Source of the DNA: Chloroflexota bacterium
GTDB lineage: Bacteria; Chloroflexota; Anaerolineae; UBA4142
DNA length: 64,000 bases
Direction of reading: 5' to 3'
Assembly (NCBI GenBank): GCA_016215025.1
Contig: JACRMI010000054.1
Coordinates: 1 to 64,000, forward strand
Below the pieces are notes generated by a model, which ran no database searches, was not told where the DNA came from, and saw nothing but the letters and a program-made list of their open reading frames with translations. The position numbers and the translations under genes are program-made. Positions 43,119 through 52,600 of this stretch are shown piece by piece; the stretch's first letter is position 1, and every line of letters starts with the position of its first letter.

Positions 43119-44762
43119 TTGGTTAGAAAACCTTTCGGGTCGCTCGACCCACTCTGGTACAAAGACGCCGTTTTCTACGAACTCTACCCGCGCGCCTTTT
43201 TCGATTCGAATAGCGATGGGCACGGCGACCTGCGCGGCATTCTGGAAAAACTCGATTATCTTCAAGACCTGGGCGTCGATTGCCTGTGGCTCTTGCCGAT
43301 TTTCGAGTCGCCGCTCGTCGACGATGGGTACGACGTTTCCGATTTCTACAACATCAAAGCGCGCTTTGGGACCGTCGCCGATTTCAGAACGTTGATCGAT
43401 GGCGCGCATCAACGCGGCATGAAGATCATCGCCGATTTGGTGATGAACCACACGTCGAATCAACATCCCTGGTTTCGCGAGGCGCGTTCGTCGCGCCATT
43501 CGCCCAAGCGCGATTATTACCTGTGGAATCCTGACGACCAAAAGTTTCGCGAGGTGCGCATCATCTTTATCGATTCGCAAACGTCCAATTGGAAATTTGA
43601 CCCAGCAACCAACGAATATTACTTTCACCGCTTTTTCCCGGAACAACCCGACCTCAATTACGACAATCCACTCGTTCGCCAAGCCATGCTCGACATCATC
43701 AAGCATTGGCTCGATTTCGGCTTGGACGGTTTTCGCTGCGACGCGGTGCCGTACCTCTTCAAGCGCGAAGAGTCCAACTGCGAAAATTTGCCCGAAACAC
43801 ATGCGTTCTTGAAAGAGCTGCGCCGCTTGGTCGATGAAAATTATCCAGGTCGATTACTGCTCGCCGAAGCGAACCAGCCACCCATCGAGACGCACCAATA
43901 TTTCGGCAACGGCGACGAGTTTCAAATGGGTTTTCATTTTCCTTTGATGCCGCAGATTTTTATCGCGCTGAAAAAACAAGACGCGCGTCCGATCATCGAT
44001 GTGATTCGGCGCACGCCGCCCATACCGAACATGGCGCAGTGGTGCATCTTTCTCCGCAACCACGACGAGTTGACGCTGGAAATGGTCACGCCCGAAGAAC
44101 GCGATTTTCTGTGGCGTGAGTACGCCCCCGATCCGCGCATGAGATTGAACCTCGGCATTCGCCGCCGGCTTGCGCCGCTGCTCGACAATGATCGCCGCAA
44201 GCTCGAGCTGGCGTATTCGCTGTTGTTCACGCTGCCTGGCTCGCCTATCATCTACTACGGCGACGAAATCGGCATGGGCGACAACATCGCGCTGAAAGAT
44301 CGCGACGGTGTGCGCACGCCGATGCAGTGGGCCGATGCGCCCAACGCTGGCTTTTCCACCGCAGAGATTACGGCCCTTTATTCGCGCGCTATCGACGATG
44401 GCGAATTTAGCTATGCGCGGGTGAACGTCGCCGCGCAGCAAAGTGATTCGAATTCATTGTTGAACGCCGTCAAAAAAATGATTGCCATTCGGAAATCGCA
44501 TCGCGCATTTGGGCGCGGGACTTGCGAGTTTCTGGAAACAAAAAATGAAACCGTGTTGGCGTACGTCCGCCGCTTTGAAAACGAAATTATCCTCGTCGTA
44601 AACAATCTCTCCGCCTCTTCCCAAACCGTGTCGCTCTGGATGTCAAGTTGGGTCGGGCATTCGGCTAGGGACCTACTCACCCAAACAGAATTTCCTCAGA
44701 TCGAGGTTCATTTCCCCCTCGCGCTCGCTCCGCATCAATTTCTCTGGCTTGTGCTAAAATAA
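43119..44762 (+). CDS. treS: Trehalose synthase (maltose alpha-glucosyltransferase), GH13
   Basis: The product is 547 residues with a TTG start (43119); a GGAG lies about 13 bases upstream. It interconverts maltose and trehalose. The GH13 regions are LVMNHTSNQHPWF, GLDGFRCDAVPYLF (nucleophile Asp), RLLLAEANQPP (acid Glu) and FLRNHDELTLE (third Asp). YYFHRFFPEQPDLNYDNP is characteristic of TreS among GH13 enzymes, as is SPIIYYGDEIGMGDNI. No maltokinase domain is fused. With OtsAB it gives a second route to trehalose. Confidence 0.9.
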   Translation: MVRKPFGSLDPLWYKDAVFYELYPRAFFDSNSDGHGDLRGILEKLDYLQDLGVDCLWLLPIFESPLVDDGYDVSDFYNIKARFGTVADFRTLIDGAHQRGMKIIADLVMNHTSNQHPWFREARSSRHSPKRDYYLWNPDDQKFREVRIIFIDSQTSNWKFDPATNEYYFHRFFPEQPDLNYDNPLVRQAMLDIIKHWLDFGLDGFRCDAVPYLFKREESNCENLPETHAFLKELRRLVDENYPGRLLLAEANQPPIETHQYFGNGDEFQMGFHFPLMPQIFIALKKQDARPIIDVIRRTPPIPNMAQWCIFLRNHDELTLEMVTPEERDFLWREYAPDPRMRLNLGIRRRLAPLLDNDRRKLELAYSLLFTLPGSPIIYYGDEIGMGDNIALKDRDGVRTPMQWADAPNAGFSTAEITALYSRAIDDGEFSYARVNVAAQQSDSNSLLNAVKKMIAIRKSHRAFGRGTCEFLETKNETVLAYVRRFENEIILVVNNLSASSQTVSLWMSSWVGHSARDLLTQTEFPQIEVHFPLALAPHQFLWLVLK

Positions 44763-44852
44763 AGACAATTTGAATCAATTGGAATCAAGCGTTTACGCGG
44801 TGGATTGGCTAATTATTCCACCAGCTAAAGCTTCGATTCCCCTTTACCTTTA

Positions 44853-47057
44853 ATGGAAAAACAGATGCCCCCAAACATTCCAACCCATTACGCTCACCAT
44901 GACGGATCATCACTTCTCATCGGCAATCGTTGGGTCGAGCGCGCATTCAGTGCGCGTGTTGGCGAACCCTTTATCACTTCCAGCTTCGTCAACAAAACAT
45001 CCAATCGCGATTACGTTCGCACAGATCGCGATTACGCTCGCGCGGGCAGCCGCGAGTTCTGTTTTTCGATCGACGGCAACGAAATCACCGGCAACGATTT
45101 TGCGCTCGAACGGATCGAAATTCACGATGAACGCGATCCCATCGAAATCGTCGCGCATCTACAAACCAAGGAACTGAAGGAAAATTCCCAGAGTTCCCCT
45201 AGTTCTCTTATTTCCCTTGATTTGCATTTCCTGATTTACTCCGATCATCCCGTCATTCGCAAATGGCTCGTCATCGAAAATCGCGGCGACCAAACGATTC
45301 ACGTGACCGACTTGGACTGGGAAGATTTGCAGTTGCTCGTCGATTCGGCTGCAAGCGCCGAGGTATGGTCGGATTATTTTACGCGCCGGAACAAGTCGAT
45401 CATCGTCACGATGGATGATTGCGCTCTGCTCGTGAACGATACGCTTCATCACGAAGGTTTTATCCTGGCGACCGAAGCACCGGGACCGCTAAAGCGCATG
45501 AACGTTTACGGACAACCAGGACGCATCGCCATCGGTTTGAATCGCGACGATGAAACAATCTTTGAACGCGTGCTCGCGCCCGGCGAAAAATTTCAAACGC
45601 CCGCGAGTTTTATTCTGCCGTTTGCCCATCCCATTCCCCAGGATGTCATCGAACACGAGTATGCGCACTTTGTCGAAAAATATTTGACGGTGTGTGATGT
45701 CGCGCAAGTTCCAACCATCAGCCTAAATACCTGGGTTCCGTTTCTTTCGCATCTAGACAGCGACCTGGTTCTCAAGCAAATTAATCTTGCCGCAGAGTTG
45801 GGCGTTGATGCGTATCAAATCGACGATGGCTGGTATGATCGTCTGGGCGATTGGAATACCAATGACTTGAAATTTCCCAACGGCATGGAAGAAATCGCCG
45901 AGCATTGCCACGCGCGTGGAATGCGTTTTGGATTGTGGATGACGGTCGCCGCAGTCGATGAAGCGAGCGGGGTTGCGCGCGAGCATCCAGAGTGGATTGC
46001 ACGCGATCGCAACGGTCAACCCAATCGGCATCCCGCGCCTGGCACGATAACGATGTGTCTCGACAGCAGTTATTTCGATTTCATTCTGGACAAGATCGAC
46101 AGCGTCATCAATCGTTACGGCGTCGAATTGCTCAAGCTCGATTTTAGCTCTGTTCGCAATGTGTATGAGCCAGGTCGTTATCCGGGCTGCTTTGCGACGA
46201 ATCACACGCATCCTTCCGCGAACGACAGCCATCTACGCATCGTCGAGCGCCTGTTCGATTTGATTCGCGCGATCAAGCAACGTCATCCCCGCTGCCTGAT
46301 CGATGTGACGTACGAATTGTACGGCGTCATGGATGGAACGGATCTCGCGCTCATTCAGGTCGCCGATCAGAATTGGTTCACGAATATCACTAGCCCGAAC
46401 GAAGTCAATTTTCGGCGCGAGGTATATCAACGCGGACGCGTCACGCGCCCATGGACGTTAAACTTTGGCGGGACGGTGCTAGAACATCCGAACGCCAAAA
46501 CCTACGGCATTTTTTCGGCGTTCGCTGCGCATGGATTATTCTGGGGCGATTTGGAATCGCTCGACGAGGATTTGCGCCAGCATTACAAACGCTGGTTTGC
46601 ATGGGCAAAAGAACAGCGCGCGCACAGTGATTTTTATCGATATTATCAATGCTCGGATATTTTCCCGGTGCCGGATGGTGTTTCCAGCCGCGATTATCGC
46701 CACATGATTCCAGCGGCGCGTTTTGGGACCCGCCCTTTGGGTATTCATCCGCCCGCATTTGACCCTTCGTCACAGCACCCCGGCGAATTTTGGGACGGCG
46801 TCGCCCGTCTCGACGAACGCGGCGAAGGTCCGATCTTTGTGTTTCGCCCCGGCGCTAGCTTTTCCCCGTACTTCCAATTGCGCATTCCTTGGGTCAATCG
46901 CGACACGCACTATCACGTGACGAACGCCACGAGAAACACCGATGTCGGTACCTTTACCGGCGCGGCTTTGAGCGATCAAGGGATCGAGCTTCATATCGCT
47001 CAGCCCTTGGATGCGCTCGTCATCGTCCTGCGCCAAGTAGACAACATGACCGGCTAG
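44853..47057 (+). CDS. GH36-type alpha-galactosidase
   Basis: The product is 734 residues without a signal peptide. An N-terminal beta domain (to about 290) precedes a TIM barrel with YQIDDGWYDRLGDWN, RGMRFGLWMTVAAVDE, and the nucleophile segment GVELLKLDFSSVRNVYEPG (KLDF, Asp nucleophile); the acid Asp probably lies in IQVADQNWFTNI. These fit GH36 alpha-galactosidase and related enzymes; raffinose or other alpha-galactoside substrates are possible. It lies 90 bases after treS. Confidence 0.85.
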   Translation: MEKQMPPNIPTHYAHHDGSSLLIGNRWVERAFSARVGEPFITSSFVNKTSNRDYVRTDRDYARAGSREFCFSIDGNEITGNDFALERIEIHDERDPIEIVAHLQTKELKENSQSSPSSLISLDLHFLIYSDHPVIRKWLVIENRGDQTIHVTDLDWEDLQLLVDSAASAEVWSDYFTRRNKSIIVTMDDCALLVNDTLHHEGFILATEAPGPLKRMNVYGQPGRIAIGLNRDDETIFERVLAPGEKFQTPASFILPFAHPIPQDVIEHEYAHFVEKYLTVCDVAQVPTISLNTWVPFLSHLDSDLVLKQINLAAELGVDAYQIDDGWYDRLGDWNTNDLKFPNGMEEIAEHCHARGMRFGLWMTVAAVDEASGVAREHPEWIARDRNGQPNRHPAPGTITMCLDSSYFDFILDKIDSVINRYGVELLKLDFSSVRNVYEPGRYPGCFATNHTHPSANDSHLRIVERLFDLIRAIKQRHPRCLIDVTYELYGVMDGTDLALIQVADQNWFTNITSPNEVNFRREVYQRGRVTRPWTLNFGGTVLEHPNAKTYGIFSAFAAHGLFWGDLESLDEDLRQHYKRWFAWAKEQRAHSDFYRYYQCSDIFPVPDGVSSRDYRHMIPAARFGTRPLGIHPPAFDPSSQHPGEFWDGVARLDERGEGPIFVFRPGASFSPYFQLRIPWVNRDTHYHVTNATRNTDVGTFTGAALSDQGIELHIAQPLDALVIVLRQVDNMTG

Positions 47058-47330
47058 TCGATAACATCTATAATCAGCACGGTTACAAACCGCGGTTTTG
47101 CACGCTTCGCGTGGACTTGACGCTTTGGCAGGTCGCTACGAACGCCAACGAAACCGCGTAAACGCTCGACTCCAAAACCGCAATCCGTGCCCGGGTGCAG
47201 TAGAGCTGACCAATATAGGTCGATTGGGTTTTTGACACAGTCCAATAATCGCAGTACAGTAAGGGTAGAGCCAACTACCAATCAACTGTTTGAAATTCCT
47301 GACCGAGCTTCAGAACATCCATTAAAATTA

Positions 47331-47397
47331 TAGTGCTGGGCTGCCATGCCCGGCACACCAGCACTAGGTGCTGCGACGGCAAAGGAGCCGTCGCAGC
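47331..47397. repeat. Double palindrome
   Basis: TAGTGCTGG (47331-47339) pairs with CCAGCACTA (47358-47366) and encloses a TGCC/GGCA hairpin. It is followed by GCTGCGACGGC (47370-47380) and GCCGTCGCAGC (47387-47397), an 11-bp perfect hairpin with a 6-base loop. The overall two-hairpin layout recalls the cloverleaf elements at 12560 and 49435. Confidence 0.8.
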
Positions 47398-47422
47398 CTA
47401 TGATTTCATTGGATGCTAAGAA

Positions 47423-47498
47423 TCCCTGACAAAATGAAGACGAATGAGACCCTTCGCTTCGCTCCGCTCACACCAAAGGCGTGACATTTTGTTAGGGA
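47423..47498. repeat. 76-bp element with TCCCTGACAAAATG inverted ends
   Basis: TCCCTGACAAAATG (47423-47436) and CATTTTGTTAGGGA (47485-47498) are inverted with one mismatch. The interior contains GAGACCCTTCGC and CTTCGCTCCGCTCA, the core also present at 13338-13460 and 39810-39913. Confidence 0.65.
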
Positions 47499-47542
47499 CT
47501 CTGACAGTTTAGATCAGGTCTTGGAATTGGCGGGAGTCGGAC

Positions 47543-49408
47543 GTGGCAAACTTCATAGACCGCTTGTTACCGCGCTCCTATCACACCGAAGAAGAAACAC
47601 AGCTCGCGCGAATTACTCTGGCATTTGTTATTGCCGTCACCGTCGTTTTTTGCCTGGTCATCGTCTCTGCCTGGTCGTTGAACAATTCAGCACGTCTTGA
47701 CACCCTCATCGCCGGATTTCTCTACCTCGCACTACCTCTCTGGTTTATTTACCGCGGACGGTTACGCCTCGCCCAGTTCTTGATCGCCAGTGGAATGTTG
47801 GTCTTTATCACCCTGGCTGCGTTTTACGATCAAGGGATTCATAGCTTGGCAATCATTGCTTTTTCCGTCTTGACATTCTTCCTCGGTTTTGTCATGCGCC
47901 GCCATGAGCTAGTGTTCTTTGTTCTCCTCAGCATTCTTTCGATTGCCTGGCTTTGCTTCGCAAGTGGCCTGGGTGAGCAACCGCAGCCATTCATTCACAG
48001 TGCACCCCACGATTTTGTGGTGGTGACGGCCGGCGTTCTCCTCAGCGCGTTAACCGCATTCCTCTTTTCCGAGAACTTGCGCGCCAATCTCCATAAAGCG
48101 CGTAAGGAAATTGTCGAGCGCGAACGGGTCGAACGGGCGCTGCGTGACAGCGAAAAAATGTATCACCTGCTCGCCGACAATATTTACGATGTGCTTTGGA
48201 TTCTCGATTGGGAAACGCGCCGGTATCGCTACATCAGTCCGTCAGTCGAACATCTGCGCGGCTACACGGCTGAACAAGTGTTAGTCGAAGATTGGGCGGC
48301 CTCGGTTACGCCCAAGACCCTCGCAATTCTAAATCAAGTCATTCCGGCGCGCCTCAAAGCATTCCGCCAAGGAGAAGACCTCATTTGTCAGTGCGATGAA
48401 ATCGAACAACCTTGCAAAGATGGTACGATCGTCGTCACCGAAGTGACTGCACGCTTCGTCGTCAATCCAGACAATGGACACATTGAATTATTTGGCGTCT
48501 CACGCGATCTCACCGAGCGACACAAGTTGGAGAATCAATTACGCCAACTTTCGCGCGCGGTCGAAGCCAGTCCCAGCTCGATCATTATTGCGGATGTGAG
48601 CGGCAACATCGACTACGTCAATCCCAAATTCGTGCAGGTGACCGGATACACGCTCGACGAAGTGCGCGGCAAAAATCCGCGGCTGCTTCAATCGGGACGG
48701 ACACCCAAGGAAACTTATACGACTCTTTGGAACACAATACTTGCCGGTCAAGAATGGCATGGCGAATTGCTAAACCGAAAAAAGAACGGCGAACTGTACT
48801 GGGAATCTGCTTCTATCTCGCCCATCACCGATGCGAGCGGCACGATCACACATTTCGTCGGCATCAAGGAAGACATCACGGCGCGCAAACAGGCGGAAAA
48901 GCAATTGTACCATTTGAGCACGCACGATGCGCTGACCGGTTTGTACAATCGAACCTATTTTGAATCCGAAATCGCGCGGTTGGAGCATGGGCGGGTATAT
49001 CCCATCACCATTCTGGTCGCCGATGTCGATCATATGAAGTTGATCAACGATTCACTCGGTCATTCGGTCGGTGACGAGATGCTGCGCGCAGTGGCAGAAA
49101 TACTCCGCAAAACTTTTCGCACATCCGACATTGTCGCGCGCATAGGTGGCGATGAGTTTGCGATTTTATTGCCCAAGACCGACAGCGCCACCGCAGAGCA
49201 AATCATTCTTCGTGTCAAGGAAAATTTAGCTGAATCACGTATTCCTCAAACGGACTTGGCTCTAGGCTTGTCAATTGGCACGGCGAGCGTGTCCAGCGGC
49301 ACGTTGAGGGAAGCATACAAACTCGCCGATGCGCGGATGTACGCCGACAAACGCGAGCATAAAGAAAAAGAAAAAGATTTACCTAGCGATCCTTGTCCAT
49401 GGGACTAG
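47543..49408 (+). CDS. Membrane PAS-PAS-GGDEF diguanylate cyclase
   Basis: The product is 621 residues with a GTG start preceded by GGGAG. About six membrane helices (roughly 25-175) lead into a coiled coil, PAS 1 (about 205-325), PAS 2 (about 335-455, with DYVNPKFVQVTGYTLDEVRG and the PAC end FVGIKEDITARKQAE), and a GGDEF domain (about 465-615). The active site is intact, ARIGGDEFAILLPK, and an RxxD inhibitory site (RTSD) sits five residues before it, so product inhibition by c-di-GMP is expected. It makes c-di-GMP from GTP. It is the first gene of the signalling island. Confidence 0.93.
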   Translation: MANFIDRLLPRSYHTEEETQLARITLAFVIAVTVVFCLVIVSAWSLNNSARLDTLIAGFLYLALPLWFIYRGRLRLAQFLIASGMLVFITLAAFYDQGIHSLAIIAFSVLTFFLGFVMRRHELVFFVLLSILSIAWLCFASGLGEQPQPFIHSAPHDFVVVTAGVLLSALTAFLFSENLRANLHKARKEIVERERVERALRDSEKMYHLLADNIYDVLWILDWETRRYRYISPSVEHLRGYTAEQVLVEDWAASVTPKTLAILNQVIPARLKAFRQGEDLICQCDEIEQPCKDGTIVVTEVTARFVVNPDNGHIELFGVSRDLTERHKLENQLRQLSRAVEASPSSIIIADVSGNIDYVNPKFVQVTGYTLDEVRGKNPRLLQSGRTPKETYTTLWNTILAGQEWHGELLNRKKNGELYWESASISPITDASGTITHFVGIKEDITARKQAEKQLYHLSTHDALTGLYNRTYFESEIARLEHGRVYPITILVADVDHMKLINDSLGHSVGDEMLRAVAEILRKTFRTSDIVARIGGDEFAILLPKTDSATAEQIILRVKENLAESRIPQTDLALGLSIGTASVSSGTLREAYKLADARMYADKREHKEKEKDLPSDPCPWD

Positions 49409-49434
49409 TGCAGCCAAGAAAGTATTGTGGGTTC

Positions 49435-49504
49435 GTAGTCAAGCGCCTTGCCCGCAAGGGGGGCGTTGCTCTGCGCGTTTGACGCCCACAAGGGGCTAGA
49501 CTAC
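49435..49504. repeat. Three-way GTAG...CTAC palindrome
   Basis: Outer arms GTAGTC (49435-49440) and GACTAC (49499-49504) enclose a CCTTG/CAAGG hairpin and a GGGCGT/ACGCCC hairpin. The right end CACAAGGGGCTAGACTAC is almost the same as the right arm of the element at 36559-36603. Confidence 0.65.
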
Positions 49505-49599
49505 TCCACATGATTTTTGTGATTGCACTTGGCTCGAAGAATTCACACACATAACCGCACCTGGGCACGTCGATGGAACGAGCGTAAAGGAGTACGCCT

Positions 49600-49683
49600 A
49601 TGAATTCCTCGCGCCTGAACGGATGTCTCGTCTGGTTTGAAACGACCTGCGCAACGGCGCACTGGGGGGTGATACCGTCATGA
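49600..49683 (+). CDS. Candidate 27-residue leader ORF coupled to the large kinase
   Basis: ATG at 49600 follows the strong site AAAGGAG at 6-base spacing. The frame reads 27 codons, beginning MNSSRLNGCLVWFETTC, and ends at the TGA 49681-49683, which overlaps the kinase ATG as ATGA. It is too short for a domain and could be a translational leader or the remnant of a lost gene. The clean SD and the exact 4-base overlap argue against chance, but no homologue is known to me. Confidence 0.45.
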   Translation: MNSSRLNGCLVWFETTCATAHWGVIPS

Positions 49684-52600
49684 TGCAAATCAAACGCTGG
49701 ATCATGCCGCCAATATTCCCGGATGACGAACTACGGACTCGGCGCGCCGATCTGCTCAATTCAGCGTTGTTCAACATCGCAACCTTGATCCCTATGATCC
49801 TGATCGGTAACGTGCTGGGGGGCAAAACGCCACTCTTAGTTTGTCTGGGAGATGCTTTGGCAATAGCCCTTTGCGCTATCTTGTGGCTCTGGATGCGTCA
49901 GGGCAAGCTATGGCTCGCAAGCGTTGGGCTGCTGACTATGAGTTTCATTCTCGTCACCGCAAGCGCTACCACCTTAGGCACCATTCGCACGCCCACGACG
50001 GCAATGTATTTGTTGATCATCATCACCGGGAGCTTGCTGTTTGAACTTCCGGGAATGATCATCACCACAGCAATTGCTTCGCTTTTGATCGGTGGATTGA
50101 TCGGCGCAGAAAACCTTGGACTGTTGCCTCGTCCAGATTATTCCGTGACCATCACTCAATGGGTTACCTATTCCGCCGTTGGCATTTGGACCGGCAGCCT
50201 AATCTTTTCCGCGCTCCGCATCGTGCGCCGAACACTCGTCCGCGCAGAGAATGAAATTTCTGAGCGCAAGCGCGCCGAGCAGGTGCTCTCCGAACAGCAA
50301 AAACATTCCCAGTCGTTGCTGCATCTCGCGCGTGATTTGGAACGCGCTCAAACGTACGAGCAAGTCCGGAGCGCGGCACACGAGCAAGTCCAAGCCCGTA
50401 TTGGCTATTCAAACCTGTGGATTTTTTTGCTCAGCGAAGACAAGAAATATTTTCAAGCGTTAGTCGCGGGCGGGACTGTCTCAAACGCAATCCTGTCAGA
50501 GCATCAAGTCCGTCGCCTCACGATTCAGGGCGACCGGATGTTAGAAGAAATTGCCGCTGCAAAAGACATTGTCCTGGTTCAAGACGCGCGCACTGACGAA
50601 CGCACCGATAAAGCGATGGTTGCCCAGATGCAAAATCGAACCATCATCAACGTTCCCATCCTTCTCTCCGATAAACATTTGGGAGCAATCGGCATGGGCA
50701 CATTCGGCGATGAAGGCGTGCGCGTGCCGACTATATCGGAACTAGAATTTCTCCGGGCGATGGCAAGCCACGTGGCAGTCGCGCTCGACCGCATTCGTCT
50801 GCTCGAACAACGCGACCGGGTCGAGCAAGAGTTGCGGCAGAGCGAAGACAAGTATCGCCGTCTTTTTTCGGAACTGCCCAACGGCTGCACGCTGAACGAG
50901 ATGATTTATGATGGCGAGGGTCATCCCATCGATTATGTGACTTTGGAAGTCAATCAATCGTTTGAACAACTCTTGAAAACATCTGCAGTTCAAGTAATCG
51001 GTAAAAAAGCAAGCGAAATATTACCCAAAGAAGAATTGAAAGATTGGATTGAGATTTTTTCTATACCGGCGCTCTATGGCAGGTCAATTCGCTACAAAAT
51101 GTATTCTCCTTTAAATCAAAAACACTTTGAGGGGGTTGCCTATAGTCCCCAAAAAGGCAAGTTTGCTGTCGCTTTTCTCGACGTAACGGAACGCGAGCAA
51201 GCGGAAGAGAAATTGTACGCGGCTTCCCTCTACGCCCGCAGTCTGATCGAAGCCAGCCTCGATCCCCTCGTGACGATCAATCCCGATGGCAAGATTACGG
51301 ATGTCAATAAAGCAACTGAATTGGCAACTGGCGTCGCGCGCGCAAATTTGATCGGCGATGATTTTTCGAATTATTTTACCGAACCGGACAAGGCACGCGC
51401 CGGCTATCAGCAAGTTCTGGCGCGCGGTTTCGTACGCGACTACCCCTTGACCATGCGCCATACGTCGGGCAAGACCATCGACGTGCTCTACAACGCGACG
51501 GTTTACAAAAACGAGTTGGACGAGATTCAGGGCGTCTTTGCCGCCGCGCGCGATGTGACCGAGCGCAAACGCATCGAAGATGAATTGCGCGAAAGCGAGT
51601 CGCGTTATCGTTCCATCTTCGACAACAGCATCGATGGCATTATGCTCACCGTACCGGATGGGCACATCCTAGCCGCTAATCCCGAGGCGTGCCGAATGTT
51701 TGGACGAACTGAAGAGCAGATGCGTCAGACGCATAGAAACGACCTGGTCGATCCGACCGATCCACGACTGAGCGCTGCCTTGGCAGAACGAGCACGAACA
51801 GGGAAATTCTTAAGTGAATTGACCTGCATTCGCAAAGATGGAACCAAATTCCCAGGTGAAATATCGAGCGTTATCTTTAGAGACAAAGCGGGCAACGAAA
51901 AGATCAGCATGTTGATCCACGACATTACCGAACGTAAGCAGGCGGAGGACGCGCTGCGCGAGAGCGAACATAATTATCGCACGTTGGCAAACTCAGGACG
52001 AGCACTCATCTGGAGGGCCGGAATCGATACCCTGTGCAACTACTTTAATGAAATCTGGCTCGAATTCACGGGCCGCACGCAGGACCGGGAAATGGGCAAT
52101 GGCTGGACAGAAGGAGTACACCCTGACGACTTGGCGCGTTGTCTGAAAATATACCAGGAAGCTTTCGAGCGTCGCGAACCTTTTAGCATGGAATACCGCC
52201 TACGGCGACGCGATGGAGAATACCGTTGGCTACAAGATGATGGCTGCCCGCAGTCCAACAGTGCCGGCGAGTTCGTCGGTTACATCGGACACTGTCTGGA
52301 CATCACCGAACGAAAGCATGCAGAAGAGGAAATTCGCAAGAGTGAAGCTGGTCTCAGAGAAGCGCAGCGCCTGGGACGGCTCGGCAGTTGGGATTGGGAT
52401 GCTATTACCGATACCATCACCTGGTCCACGGAATATTATCACATCTATGGTCTCGATCCCACGCAATCCCCGCCGGGATACGTCGAACATCTCAAGGCGT
52501 ACACGCCGGAAAGCGCGGCGCGGCTGGATGCGGCGGTGAAGAGAAATATGCAAACCGGCGAACCGTATGAAGTCGATTTGGAACTCGCTGGCACAGAAAG

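Larger units (their letters stand above)
47058..47542. other. Repeat-rich intergenic region before the signalling island
   Basis: About 485 bases with no credible gene. It holds two palindromes at 47331-47397, a small inverted-repeat element at 47423-47498, and the promoter region of the cyclase gene at 47543. It marks the boundary between carbohydrate and signalling genes. Confidence 0.55.
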
